A DNA stretch of 64,000 nt from Bacteroidales bacterium. GTDB lineage: Bacteria > Bacteroidota > Bacteroidia > Bacteroidales > UBA932. Shown one piece after another: positions 16,998 to 25,300 of the stretch. The position numbers were made by a program, and so were the translations under genes. The stretch is taken from NCBI GenBank assembly GCA_017620335.1, contig JAFZQO010000049.1, forward strand, positions 1-64,000, in the 5' to 3' direction. The first letter of the stretch is position 1, and each line of letters begins with the position of its first letter. The notes beneath the pieces were generated by a model. It was not told the DNA's origin, ran no database searches, and worked only from the letters and a program-made list of their open reading frames with translations.

Positions 16998-17450
16998 CTA
17001 GCCAAGGATCTGTCCTGCAGCGTTTTTCGTGTCCACCTTTTCGATGATGCGTTCGAGGACGCCCTGCTCATCGAAGATGAACGTCCGCCGCAGCGTCCCC
17101 ATAGTGGTCTTGCCGTACATCTTCTTCTCGCCCCAGGCACCGAAGTCCTGCAGCATCTGCATGCCGGTGTCCGCCAGCAGGCGGAAAGGGAGTTCGTATT
17201 TCGCGCGGAAGCCTGAATGCGACTTCGCGCTGTCCTTGCTCACGCCCACGACGTTGTATCCCGCCGCCGTAAGCTCGGCGTAGTTGTCCCTGAAGGAACA
17301 GGCCTCCGCCGTGCAGCCGGAAGTATTGTCCTTGGGATAGAAGTAGATGATGGTCTTCCTGCCATTTCCGATGAAGTCCTCCGACCTCACCATGTTGCCG
17401 TCCTGGTCCATTACCTCGAAGGAAGGCATCCTGTCTCCGATTTTCAGCAT
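16998..17450 (-). CDS. bcp: Thioredoxin-dependent peroxiredoxin, Bcp type
   Basis: This cytosolic peroxidase reduces hydrogen and organic peroxides. The 150 residues start MLKIGDRMPSFEV and carry the peroxidatic cysteine in NTSGCTAEAC, with a second cysteine five residues later as in atypical 2-Cys Bcp enzymes. FYPKDNT and GTLRRTFIFD are also standard. The ATG at 17450 is used; a longer open frame across the divergent promoter has no homology. Upstream on the minus strand a TATTTTTG box is present near 17475. It is divergent from the acetyltransferase gene at 17571. Confidence 0.93.
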   Translation of the reverse strand: MLKIGDRMPSFEVMDQDGNMVRSEDFIGNGRKTIIYFYPKDNTSGCTAEACSFRDNYAELTAAGYNVVGVSKDSAKSHSGFRAKYELPFRLLADTGMQMLQDFGAWGEKKMYGKTTMGTLRRTFIFDEQGVLERIIEKVDTKNAAGQILG

Positions 17451-17511
17451 GATCCGCAATTGTTTGTTTCTACAAAAATAAGAAATCTTCCGCAGATTGT
17501 ATCGGGGCGGC

Positions 17512-17542
17512 TTGCCAGTTCGGCGGATTATCCGTATCTTCG
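17512..17542 (+). promoter_or_regulatory. Promoter for the acetyltransferase-TIM barrel-PAP2 operon
   Basis: TTG at 17512-17514, 20 bases, then TATCTTCG at 17535-17542, a one-base variant of the -7 consensus. The ATG is 28 bases downstream. Confidence 0.5.
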
Positions 17543-17570
17543 TGAGAACCAGGAACGGGACTATGACCAT

Positions 17571-18065
17571 ATGAGAAGGATAAGGAAAGTCGAAGCCGCT
17601 GACACGGAAGCCGTCCTGACGGTCATGCAGGCCGCCAGGGGCATCATGCGGTCCTCCGGCAATCTCCACCAGTGGGGTGACGGCTACCCCTCCGCCGCGG
17701 TCATCGACAGGGACCGCGGGCTCGGCGGCGGCTTCGTCGTCGAGGACGACGGTCTCGTCACCGGCTATTTCGCCTTCCTGCCTTCCCCGGAGCCCACATA
17801 CTCGTATATCGAAGGCGGCGCCTGGCTGGACGACAGCCTCCCCTACCACGTCATTCACCGTATAGCGAGTTTCCCGGACGCCCACGGCATCTTCCGGGAC
17901 ATGCTCGCATGGTGCGCCGAACGTGAACCCAACATCCGCATCGACACGCACCGGGACAACCGAATAATGCAGCACCTGCTGGAAAAGCACGGATTCGCTT
18001 ACTGCGGCGTCATCTACCTGGCCTCCGGAGACGAAAGGCTTGCATACCAACGTATTAAAATATGA
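17571..18065 (+). CDS. GNAT-family acetyltransferase
   Basis: The 164-residue protein begins MRRIRKVEAADTEAVLTVMQAARGIMRSSGNLHQWGDGYPS, shown here only in part as the first GNAT strand and helix. It contains YIEGGAWLDD and a late HRDNRIMQHLLEKHGF segment, the acetyl-CoA-binding and C-terminal landmarks of the fold. The substrate is not known. Its stop overlaps the next ATG (ATGA), so it is translationally coupled to the TIM-barrel lipoprotein. An upstream in-frame extension is not used because it crosses the divergent promoter. Confidence 0.8.
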   Translation: MRRIRKVEAADTEAVLTVMQAARGIMRSSGNLHQWGDGYPSAAVIDRDRGLGGGFVVEDDGLVTGYFAFLPSPEPTYSYIEGGAWLDDSLPYHVIHRIASFPDAHGIFRDMLAWCAEREPNIRIDTHRDNRIMQHLLEKHGFAYCGVIYLASGDERLAYQRIKI

Positions 18066-18898
18066 AAAGAATCTTCACCCTTGCCGTTCTGGCGGCATTC
18101 TGCATCGGGGCCGTCTCCTGCCACAGGGACAAGACCCCGAAGATCTCCATTTTCTGCGACCACATCGAGACCATAGCTCGCCAGGAGGGCATCTCCTTCG
18201 CCGAGGCGGCCACGCGCGTCAGGGAGATCGGCTACGCCGGGGCGGACGTCCGCGTCTTCCAGGGCGAGGACCGCATCAAGACGCTGGACAGCCTGGGCTT
18301 CGCCCACGCCTGCGCCATCACCGACATCGATTACTCGAAGGGAGACCAGAAGGAACTGGAGGACCAGACCCTGGCATTCATGGACGAGAAGGGCTTCGAC
18401 CGGCTCCTGCTGGTCACCGGGCTCATGCCCAACGGCTTCCCGCTCAAGGAAAGGGACGCCGCCCGCAAGCGCATCGCCGACTTCGCCAAGAGGGTCGCGG
18501 ACAAGGGTTACACGATAATGGTGGAGGACTACGACAACAGCCGCTCGCTCTGCTACAACCGCGAGAGGATAGACTCCATCTTCGCCGTCTCGAAGGAGAT
18601 CGGCCTGGTCTTCGACTCCGGCAACTTCCTCTTCGCCGGCCAGGACGCCATGGAGTGTCTGGACCATTTCCGCAAGCGCGTGGGGCATGTCCACCTCAAG
18701 GACCGCACCTCGCCCTCCAACATGTCCTGCGTCCCGGCCGGAACGGGCTGCATCCCCATCATCGACATCATACACACTCTTGCCGGCAGCGGCTACAAGG
18801 GATGGTACACCGTCGAGCAGTACGGCTCGCGCAGCATGCTTGACGACAGCGCCATCTCCTATGCCAACGTCCTCGAAGCTCTCACTCCCAAGAAATGA
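18062..18898 (+). CDS. Sugar isomerase/epimerase-like TIM-barrel lipoprotein
   Basis: The 278-residue protein has a lipoprotein signal (CIGAVSCHRD) and a xylose-isomerase-like TIM barrel. Likely metal-site residues are visible in order: MVEDYDNS (Glu on a central strand), GLVFDSGNFLF (Asp), GHVHLKDR (His-x-Lys-Asp) and WYTVEQYGS (Glu). Secreted Bacteroidetes members of this family act on sugars or inositols released outside the cytoplasm, but the exact reaction is unknown. It is coupled to its neighbours by ATGA overlaps at both ends, so the three genes form one operon. Confidence 0.85.
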   Translation: MKRIFTLAVLAAFCIGAVSCHRDKTPKISIFCDHIETIARQEGISFAEAATRVREIGYAGADVRVFQGEDRIKTLDSLGFAHACAITDIDYSKGDQKELEDQTLAFMDEKGFDRLLLVTGLMPNGFPLKERDAARKRIADFAKRVADKGYTIMVEDYDNSRSLCYNRERIDSIFAVSKEIGLVFDSGNFLFAGQDAMECLDHFRKRVGHVHLKDRTSPSNMSCVPAGTGCIPIIDIIHTLAGSGYKGWYTVEQYGSRSMLDDSAISYANVLEALTPKK

Positions 18899-19719
18899 AA
18901 CAAGCCATGAATAAGATCCAGACCGTGATGTTCGCCGCCATCCTTATCCTCTGCGGCTCCGCTTCCCTCTCCGCCCAGTATGTCAGGGAACCCGTCAACG
19001 CCTATTTCACCACCAAAGAGATGCCGGACCTGATGAAGTTCCTCCCGGCGCCCCCGGACAGCATCATCAACAAGTTCACATACGACGTCAGCCAGTACAT
19101 GTGGGGTAAGGAAATGCGCAAGGACCCGGTCCGCGCCGAAATAGCCAGGCGCGACGGCGAATATGGCCTGCGTTACATCATCCAGGAGTTCAGCGAGCCG
19201 TTCGGGCTCGAAATCTCCCGTGAGGGGACGCCCGAAATCTACAAGCTCCTCCGCGAAGCAACGGCCACGTGCGACAGCATCTGCACCCTGCCCAAGGTCC
19301 GTTACATGCGCAGGCGCCCGTTCGTGGTATTCAACGAGCATACGCTGACTCCTGACTCCGAGGCGAGCCTCTCCCGCAGCGGCTCCTATCCTTCGGGCCA
19401 CACCATCCTCGGCTGGAGCGCAGCCCTACTGCTTATGGAAATCAATCCCGCCAAGGCCGACACCCTGCTCGCCAGGGGCTACATGTACGGCGAGAGCCGC
19501 GTCATCGTGGGAGCTCACTGGCAGAGCGACGTCGACGCCGGATACCTGGCGGCGAGCGTGGCCTATGCCAAGCTACACACCAGTGAGCGCTTCCTGGAGC
19601 AGATGAGCAAAGCAAGGGAGGAGTTCGTGCGGCTCACGACGCCGGCCGTAGCCGAGCCGCAGCGTAGGAGCGCGAGGTCGGCAAGGCGCGCTGCGCGCCA
19701 GCAGGCGAGGGCATATTAG
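18895..19719 (+). CDS. PAP2-family (class A-like) acid phosphatase
   Basis: This secreted vanadium-haloperoxidase-fold phosphatase probably works in the periplasm; a signal peptide ending SASLSAQ is present. All three catalytic motifs are seen: KVRYMRRRPF (motif 1), SYPSGHTILGWSAAL (motif 2, with the transient proton-relay His) and SRVIVGAHWQSDVDAG (motif 3, with the phosphohistidine). Length (274) and motif spacing match non-specific acid phosphatases of the PhoN type. The last about 25 residues are an unusual Arg/Ala-rich tail after the domain. Its ATG overlaps the upstream stop. Confidence 0.9.
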   Translation: MKQAMNKIQTVMFAAILILCGSASLSAQYVREPVNAYFTTKEMPDLMKFLPAPPDSIINKFTYDVSQYMWGKEMRKDPVRAEIARRDGEYGLRYIIQEFSEPFGLEISREGTPEIYKLLREATATCDSICTLPKVRYMRRRPFVVFNEHTLTPDSEASLSRSGSYPSGHTILGWSAALLLMEINPAKADTLLARGYMYGESRVIVGAHWQSDVDAGYLAASVAYAKLHTSERFLEQMSKAREEFVRLTTPAVAEPQRRSARSARRAARQQARAY

Positions 19720-19729
19720 AAAAAATATG

Positions 19730-19737
19730 TATATTTG
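19730..19737 (+). promoter_or_regulatory. -7 box upstream of the flavin reductase-like gene
   Basis: TATATTTG 29 bases before the ATG at 19767, directly after the PAP2 stop codon. Confidence 0.5.
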
Positions 19738-19766
19738 CGTAGACTGATACTGAACCGAACCTCATC

Positions 19767-20330
19767 ATGGAAAGAAAGAATCTCGGCGCCAAGCCGTTCT
19801 GCTATCCGCAACCCGTTTTCATAATCGCCGCATACGGCGAGGGCGACGTCCCCTGCGCCATGAACGCAGCCTGGGGCGGCACCAGCGACTACAAGGAAAT
19901 GACGCTGTGCCTCTCCAAGGGGCACAAGACCGTCGCCAACCTACGCAGCCGCGGCGCCTTCACCATCAGCATGGGCACCGCCGACCAACTGGTCGCCTGC
20001 GACTACGTCGGCGTCGTCTCCGGCAACAAGGTGCCGGACAAGTTCCAGCGTGCGGGTTGGCACGCCACCCGCTCCGCATACGTCGACGCCCCCCTGATCG
20101 ACGAACTGCCCCTGGCCATGGAATGCAACCTCATCTCCTATGACGAGGACAGCGGCCTGCTCAAGGCCGAGATAGTCAACGTATCCGTCGCCGAGTCCGT
20201 CCTGGACGCCAACGGCAAGGTGGACGTTTCCAAGCTGAGGCCCATCACCTTCGACCCCTTCAACAACAAGTACGTAGTCCTCGGAGAGACGGTCGGCAAC
20301 GCCTTCAAGGACGGCCTGCAACTGAAATAG
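19767..20330 (+). CDS. Flavin reductase-like FMN-binding protein
   Basis: The 187-residue protein matches the flavin reductase-like split-barrel family. It starts KNLGAKPFCYPQPVFIIAAYG, followed by NAAWGGTSDYKEMTLCLSKGHKT, typical of the FMN-binding face. Members reduce free flavin or act as small redox partners; the physiological partner is not known. It is cytosolic, with no signal. It is followed after three bases by a porin gene on the same strand, and promoter position suggests it heads that transcript. Confidence 0.85.
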   Translation: MERKNLGAKPFCYPQPVFIIAAYGEGDVPCAMNAAWGGTSDYKEMTLCLSKGHKTVANLRSRGAFTISMGTADQLVACDYVGVVSGNKVPDKFQRAGWHATRSAYVDAPLIDELPLAMECNLISYDEDSGLLKAEIVNVSVAESVLDANGKVDVSKLRPITFDPFNNKYVVLGETVGNAFKDGLQLK

Positions 20331-20333
20331 GCC

Positions 20334-21344
20334 ATGACGGGAGGATTCCGCACCCCGGCCGCCGCATTGCTGGCGGCGGCAGTCCTGGGCTGCTCCATCC
20401 CCCTGCGGGCGCAGCAGACGCATGTCGACGAGATTTCCGTCGACACCCGCGCCACGTTCCACCAGCAGACCATTGACGGCATTTATGACACCCACTTCCA
20501 GGGAGACTATTTCAACGTCCATTTCAAGGGCCACCTCACGGACAACATCACCTTCCGCATCCGCCAGAGGATGAACAAGAAGATAGACGAGCAGAACCCC
20601 TTCAACGCCACCGACTTCCTCTGGATCAACTGGCAGGCCACCCCGAAGTGGTCCGTCACCCTCGGCAAGCAGGGCATCCTCGTCGGCGGATACGAGTTCG
20701 ACTCCCCTCCCATCGAGGTCTACTATTACAGTGCCTTCCTCAGCCACCTCTACCAGTATTACGCTTTCGGAGTGTCCGCCACATACACGTACGCCCCGGA
20801 CCAGACCATATCCGTCCAGTTCGCCCCCTCGCCCGTTTCGTCGGGACTGCAGGACGCATACTCCTACAACCTCTACTGGAGCGGCCGTCCGTCGAAGTAC
20901 TGGAAAACGCTCTGGAGCTTCAACATCGTGGAGGACCAGTTCCACCGCAAGATGAACTACATCGCCCTCGGGAACAAGTTCCCCCTGGGAGACCTCGTCG
21001 TGGACGTGGACCTGATGAACAGGGCGGCCCTGAAGCAGAAGAACCTACTCTCCGACTGGACGGTCATCATGAAGGCCATCTGGACCGTCGGGAAATGGAA
21101 CCTCTGCACCAAGGTCGGCTACGAGCAGAACGACGCCGCCAACGTCGATGAGAACGGCATCTCCTTCGACACCGCCCTCCCGGCCGGCAACAAATACCTT
21201 TACGGAGGATGCGGAGTCGAGTACTTCCCCCTCGGGAACGACAACCTGCGCCTCCATGCGGTGTACTTCCGTGACAACCATGACCACGTCAATAACTACG
21301 ACATAGGCGTCACCTGGCGCTTCCTCATTTACAAACGAGACTAA
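20334..21344 (+). CDS. Outer membrane porin-like protein
   Basis: The 336-residue protein has a signal peptide (to about residue 26, LRAQQ) and a series of amphipathic strands with alternating aromatics. It ends in a strand of the type DIGVTWRFLIYKRD. The segments FRIRQRMNKK, WSVTLGKQ and YAFGVSATYTY resemble the OprO/OprP phosphate-selective porin group as it occurs in Bacteroidetes. The substrate is not known. It lies between the flavin reductase-like gene (3-base gap) and an alanine symporter (15-base gap) on the same strand. Confidence 0.75.
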   Translation: MTGGFRTPAAALLAAAVLGCSIPLRAQQTHVDEISVDTRATFHQQTIDGIYDTHFQGDYFNVHFKGHLTDNITFRIRQRMNKKIDEQNPFNATDFLWINWQATPKWSVTLGKQGILVGGYEFDSPPIEVYYYSAFLSHLYQYYAFGVSATYTYAPDQTISVQFAPSPVSSGLQDAYSYNLYWSGRPSKYWKTLWSFNIVEDQFHRKMNYIALGNKFPLGDLVVDVDLMNRAALKQKNLLSDWTVIMKAIWTVGKWNLCTKVGYEQNDAANVDENGISFDTALPAGNKYLYGGCGVEYFPLGNDNLRLHAVYFRDNHDHVNNYDIGVTWRFLIYKRD

Positions 21345-21359
21345 CGAACCCCATTCCCC

Positions 21360-22760
21360 ATGTTTGAAAAGATCGTATCGGTCGTCAACGACATCGTATG
21401 GAACCCGCTTCTGGTGGTGCTCCTGGTCGGTGCCGGCCTCTATTTCTCCATCCGCACCCGTTTCGTGCAGGTCCGCCGCTTCGGCCTGATGCTGCGTTCC
21501 CTCTTCGCCAAGGCGGAGACAGACGAGTCCGGCAAGAAGCACGGCATCTCCTCCTTCCAGGCCTTCTGCATAGCCCTGTCCGGCCGCGTCGGGACGGGCA
21601 ACATCGTCGGCGTGGCCACGGCCATAGCCCTCGGCGGGCCCGGGGCCGTGTTCTGGATGTGGATCATCGCCTTCTTCGGGGCTTCCACGGCTTTCGTCGA
21701 GTCCACTCTGGCCCAGATATTCAAGTTCCACCATTCCACCGGCTACAGGGGCGGTCCTTCCAGCTACATCGAGCACGGCCTTGGCAAGCCCGGCCTCGCC
21801 GTCCTATTCTCCATCCTCGCCATCGTCGGATACGGCATCCTGCTCCCGACGGTGCAGGCCAACGGAGTGGCGGGGGCGCTCACCAATTCCTTCCAACTGC
21901 CCAGCCTGGCCGCCGGTCTCGGCATGGCATTCCTGCTCGCACTCGTCATCATCGGAGGCGTCAAGAGCATCTCCCGAGTCGCATCGGTCATCACGCCTTT
22001 CATGGCGCTCGGATACATCATCTTCTCCATAGTCATCATCTGTCAGCATCTTGACGCGGTCCCGGCAGTGCTCAAAGCCATCGTCAACGGCGCCTTCGGC
22101 ATCAAGCCCGTCGCCGGCGGCATTCTCGGCTCCACCATCATGATGGGAGTCAAGCGCGGTATCTTCTCCAACGAGGCCGGACAAGGCAGCGGAGCCATGG
22201 TCTCCGCCGCCGCGGCCGTCTCCCACCCCGCACGCCAGGGCCTTGCACAGGCGTTTTCGGTCTATGTGGACACCCTGTTGGTATGTACCGCCACGGCGCT
22301 CATGATCCTGTGCTCAGGCACATACAACATCCTCGACGCCAAGACCGGCGAAATGCTCGTGGCCCAGGCTCCCGAGCTGGGAGCGAACTACGTGGGCTTC
22401 ACCCAGGCCGCGGTGGATTCGGCATTCACCGGTTTCGGAAGCGCATTCGTCAGTATCGCCCTGCTGTTCTTCGCTTTCACGACGGTGATGGCCTATTACT
22501 TCTACACCGAGTCCAGCATCATCTACCTGTTCTCCGGCCGCAAGGGCTCCGAGAAGACCGAGCGCACGCTCATCTGGTGCTACCGCTTCCTCCTGCTGGC
22601 GATGGTCGTCTTCGGCTCGCTCCGAGAGGCCAACGTCGTCTGGCAGCTGGGCGACATCGGAGTGGGACTCACCGCCTGGATCAACGTCATCGCCCTCCTC
22701 TTCCTCTGCCCCCACGCCATCAAGGCGCTCAAGGAATACGAGAAATCCGAAAAGAAATAA
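21360..22760 (+). CDS. Alanine or glycine:cation symporter (AGCS family)
   Basis: This inner-membrane symporter imports small neutral amino acids with sodium. The 466 residues have about eleven hydrophobic segments and strong family signatures: SGRVGTGNIVGVATAIALGG near the N-terminus, GPSSYIEHGLG, NEAGQGSGAMVSAAAAV in the middle and an ALLFFAFTTVMAYYFYTE segment late. Length is usual. The gene ends an apparent operon with the porin and is followed by a good intrinsic terminator. Confidence 0.94.
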   Translation: MFEKIVSVVNDIVWNPLLVVLLVGAGLYFSIRTRFVQVRRFGLMLRSLFAKAETDESGKKHGISSFQAFCIALSGRVGTGNIVGVATAIALGGPGAVFWMWIIAFFGASTAFVESTLAQIFKFHHSTGYRGGPSSYIEHGLGKPGLAVLFSILAIVGYGILLPTVQANGVAGALTNSFQLPSLAAGLGMAFLLALVIIGGVKSISRVASVITPFMALGYIIFSIVIICQHLDAVPAVLKAIVNGAFGIKPVAGGILGSTIMMGVKRGIFSNEAGQGSGAMVSAAAAVSHPARQGLAQAFSVYVDTLLVCTATALMILCSGTYNILDAKTGEMLVAQAPELGANYVGFTQAAVDSAFTGFGSAFVSIALLFFAFTTVMAYYFYTESSIIYLFSGRKGSEKTERTLIWCYRFLLLAMVVFGSLREANVVWQLGDIGVGLTAWINVIALLFLCPHAIKALKEYEKSEKK

Positions 22761-22764
22761 GAAC

Positions 22765-22789
22765 AGGCCGCCGTCCGGGCGGCCTTTTT
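22765..22789 (+). terminator. Intrinsic terminator after the AGCS symporter gene
   Basis: AGGCCGCC and GGCGGCCT form an 8-bp stem around a 5-base loop, followed directly by TTTT. It begins five bases after the stop codon. Confidence 0.85.
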
Positions 22790-22792
22790 CAT

Positions 22793-22827
22793 TGCAACCC
22801 GGTTGCAGAAGATACTCGCTACCTTTG
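22793..22827 (+). promoter_or_regulatory. Metal ATPase promoter with a Fur-type 7-1-7 palindrome
   Basis: TGCAACC-C-GGTTGCA at 22793-22807 is a perfect 7-1-7 inverted repeat, the geometry used by Fur-family repressors. A -7 box TACCTTTG follows at 22820-22827 and the ATG is at 22854. The palindrome would occupy the -33 region. The Fur-family gene at 24799, second in this operon, is the obvious candidate to bind it, which is inference. Confidence 0.55.
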
Positions 22828-22853
22828 CCTTCGGAAACCAAACGAAGCAATAT

Positions 22854-24794
22854 ATGTCACACGAGCATAATCACGAACATCATCACGAGCATCATCACGA
22901 GCACGGTGAAGGCGGGCTGAAGCATCAGATAATCCTGATAGCGGTCACCGCGGTCCTTCTTGCCATAGCGGTCATCATAGAGAAGAAGTGCAACCTTGCG
23001 ACCTGGCAGCTGCTGCTGGTCTATTTAGTACCCTATCTCCTCATAGGTCACGACACCCTGAAGGAAGCGGCTGAAGGCATAGCCCACGGGGACGCTTTCG
23101 ACGAGCATTTCCTTATGGCCGTCGCCACCATCGGCGCACTCTGCATCGGCTTCCTGCCCGGAGCGGAAACAGCATTCCCGGAGGCGGTGTTCGTCATGTT
23201 GTTCTTCCAGGTGGGAGAGCTGTTCGAAGGCTTCGCCGAAGGACGGAGCCGCGAGAGCATCGCCCACCTGATGGACATCCGCCCCGACGTCGCGCACGTA
23301 GAACGCGATGGAACCCATGCCGACGTCAACCCTTCGGAAGTAACTGTCGGTGAAGTGATTATAGTACGTCCCGGCGAGAAGGTCCCCCTTGACGGAGTCG
23401 TCCTGGAGGGCTCCACCTCGGTGGACACCAAGGCCCTGACGGGCGAAAGCGTCCCCCGCGAACTGGCCCCCGAAGACGAGATCCTCTCCGGATGCGTCAA
23501 CCTCACCGGCGCGGTGAAAGTCCGCACGGTCAAGGCGTTCGGCGAGAGCACCGTCTCCCGCATCATCGAACTGGTGGAGCACGCCGGCGAGCGCAAGTCC
23601 CGCAGCGAGGCATTCATCACCCGCTTCGCCCGCATCTATACCCCGATAGTGGTCGTCGCAGCCCTGCTGCTGGCGGTCATCCCTCCCCTCCTCAGCGGCA
23701 ACTTCATGCAGGCCTTTCCGACATGGCTATACCGCGCGCTGATGTTCCTGGTGGTCTCCTGCCCCTGCGCGCTTGTCATCAGCGTCCCCCTGACCTTCTT
23801 CGGAGGCATAGGAGGCGCTTCGCGGAAGGGCATACTCGTCAAGGGCGCGGGGTTCATGGACTCTCTCGCCAAAGCCGGCACGGTGGTCTTCGACAAGACC
23901 GGCACGCTCACGCACGGCCAGTTCGTGGTCGACGCGGTCCATCCCGACACCTGCGACGCTCACAGGCTGCTTCACCTGGCCGCCCACGTCGAGCATTTCT
24001 CCACACATCCCGTGGCTGCGGCGCTTCGCGACGCATTCCCTGAGGAGGCCACCGACAGCTGCGTCGTCAGCGATGTGGAGGAGCTGGCGGGTATGGGTGT
24101 CAGGGCCCGCGTCGGCGACGAAGTCGTCTGCGTCGGCAATCCCCGGATGATGGAGCACGTCGGAGCCGCATGGCACGACTGCGCCCACGACGTCGGCACC
24201 ATCATCCACGTGGCGATCGACGGGAAGTACGCCGGCCATATCGTCATAAATGACAAGGTCAAGGATGACAGCGCCGAGGCGATAGCAAAGCTCAAAGAAC
24301 TGGGAGTGAAAAGGATAGAGATGCTCACCGGCGACCGCAAGGAGGTGGCGGAACATGTCGCGGAGAGCCTCGGGCTCGACGCGTACCATGCGGAGCTGCT
24401 CCCCGCCGGCAAGGTGGAGCACCTGGAAGCCCTGCTCGGGGAGAAGGAGCCCGGCCGCACGCTCGCATTCGTCGGCGACGGCATCAACGACGCGCCGGTC
24501 CTCGCGCTCGCCGACATTGGCGTCGCCATGGGCGGCCTGGGCAGCGACGCAGCGCTGGAGGCGGCGGACGTGGTGGTCATGGACGACAAGCCCTCCAAGG
24601 TCGCGCTCGCCGTCCGCATCGCCCGCCGCACCATAGGCATCGCCCGCCAGAATGTCATATTCGCGATAGGCGTGAAAATTGCAGTGCTCCTGCTCGCAAG
24701 CATGGGCGTCGCCACCCTGTGGATGGCGGTTTTCGCTGACGTCGGCGTCACGGTCCTGGCCGTGCTCAACGCCATGCGCGCCCTGAAGGCATAA
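22854..24794 (+). CDS. P1B-type metal-exporting ATPase (Zn/Cd/Pb type)
   Basis: This inner-membrane pump expels soft divalent metals using ATP. The 646 residues contain the membrane metal site CPC (Cys303-Pro-Cys305), the phosphorylated Asp347 in DKTGTLT, TGES in the actuator domain, HP-type nucleotide contact (FSTHPVAAAL) and GDGINDAPVLALADIGVAMG. SVPL after CPCAL and the overall pattern fit the ZntA/CadA group. Instead of an N-terminal heavy-metal-associated domain the protein starts with a His-rich run (nine His in the first 17 residues), a probable zinc-binding tail. The TTG-initiated longer frame overlaps the promoter and was not used. The Fur-family gene follows after four bases. Confidence 0.92.
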   Translation: MSHEHNHEHHHEHHHEHGEGGLKHQIILIAVTAVLLAIAVIIEKKCNLATWQLLLVYLVPYLLIGHDTLKEAAEGIAHGDAFDEHFLMAVATIGALCIGFLPGAETAFPEAVFVMLFFQVGELFEGFAEGRSRESIAHLMDIRPDVAHVERDGTHADVNPSEVTVGEVIIVRPGEKVPLDGVVLEGSTSVDTKALTGESVPRELAPEDEILSGCVNLTGAVKVRTVKAFGESTVSRIIELVEHAGERKSRSEAFITRFARIYTPIVVVAALLLAVIPPLLSGNFMQAFPTWLYRALMFLVVSCPCALVISVPLTFFGGIGGASRKGILVKGAGFMDSLAKAGTVVFDKTGTLTHGQFVVDAVHPDTCDAHRLLHLAAHVEHFSTHPVAAALRDAFPEEATDSCVVSDVEELAGMGVRARVGDEVVCVGNPRMMEHVGAAWHDCAHDVGTIIHVAIDGKYAGHIVINDKVKDDSAEAIAKLKELGVKRIEMLTGDRKEVAEHVAESLGLDAYHAELLPAGKVEHLEALLGEKEPGRTLAFVGDGINDAPVLALADIGVAMGGLGSDAALEAADVVVMDDKPSKVALAVRIARRTIGIARQNVIFAIGVKIAVLLLASMGVATLWMAVFADVGVTVLAVLNAMRALKA

Positions 24795-24798
24795 GCAT

Positions 24799-25227
24799 AT
24801 GGACAACCATCAACTATCCGACGAACAAGTATTCAAGAAGGCAGGTATACGCGTAACCGCCGTCCGCCTTCTTATCTGGCGCGAAATAAGGAACTCCTTC
24901 ACAGGTGCTTTCAGCCTTTCCGACCTGGAGGACGCCCTGCCCACGGTGGACAAGTCCACCCTCTTCCGAACCCTTACGCTGTTGAGCGAAGCCCACCTTC
25001 TGCATGACATCGACGACGGCTCGGGCTCGCACAAGTTCTGCGTCTGCCACCATGACGACACCCTCCACTGCACCGGCCACGTCCATCTGACATGCCGCAT
25101 CTGCCACAGGACATTCTGCCTGACGGACGTCAGAATCCCGCAGGTCGCCCTTCCTGAAGGCTTCATTCCGGAGGAGGCGGAGTACATCGTCAAGGGAGTA
25201 TGTTCCGAATGTGCGAAAAGATTATAA
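24799..25227 (+). CDS. Fur-family metal-responsive repressor
   Basis: The 142-residue protein has an N-terminal winged helix (about 10-80, with AVRLLIW and DKSTLFRTLTLLSEAHLL) and a C-terminal dimerisation and metal domain. It contains HKFCVCHHDDTLHCTGHVHLTC, CRIC and a late CSEC pair, giving several possible zinc sites. Subtype (Fur, Zur, Mur or other) cannot be fixed by eye. Co-transcription with a P1B metal exporter suggests control of zinc or related metal homeostasis. The palindrome at 22793 is its likely operator. Confidence 0.88.
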   Translation: MDNHQLSDEQVFKKAGIRVTAVRLLIWREIRNSFTGAFSLSDLEDALPTVDKSTLFRTLTLLSEAHLLHDIDDGSGSHKFCVCHHDDTLHCTGHVHLTCRICHRTFCLTDVRIPQVALPEGFIPEEAEYIVKGVCSECAKRL

Positions 25228-25265
25228 ATTCCAAGGGACAGCGCTCATTTAATAAGGATTTATCC

Positions 25266-25273
25266 TATCTTTG
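25266..25273 (+). promoter_or_regulatory. -7 box of the CD0519-like membrane protein gene
   Basis: TATCTTTG, 27 bases before the ATG. A small inverted repeat, AGGAT-TT-ATCCT, sits directly on its upstream edge. Confidence 0.5.
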
Positions 25274-25300
25274 CACCCGATAATTAATAATGCAAAGATA

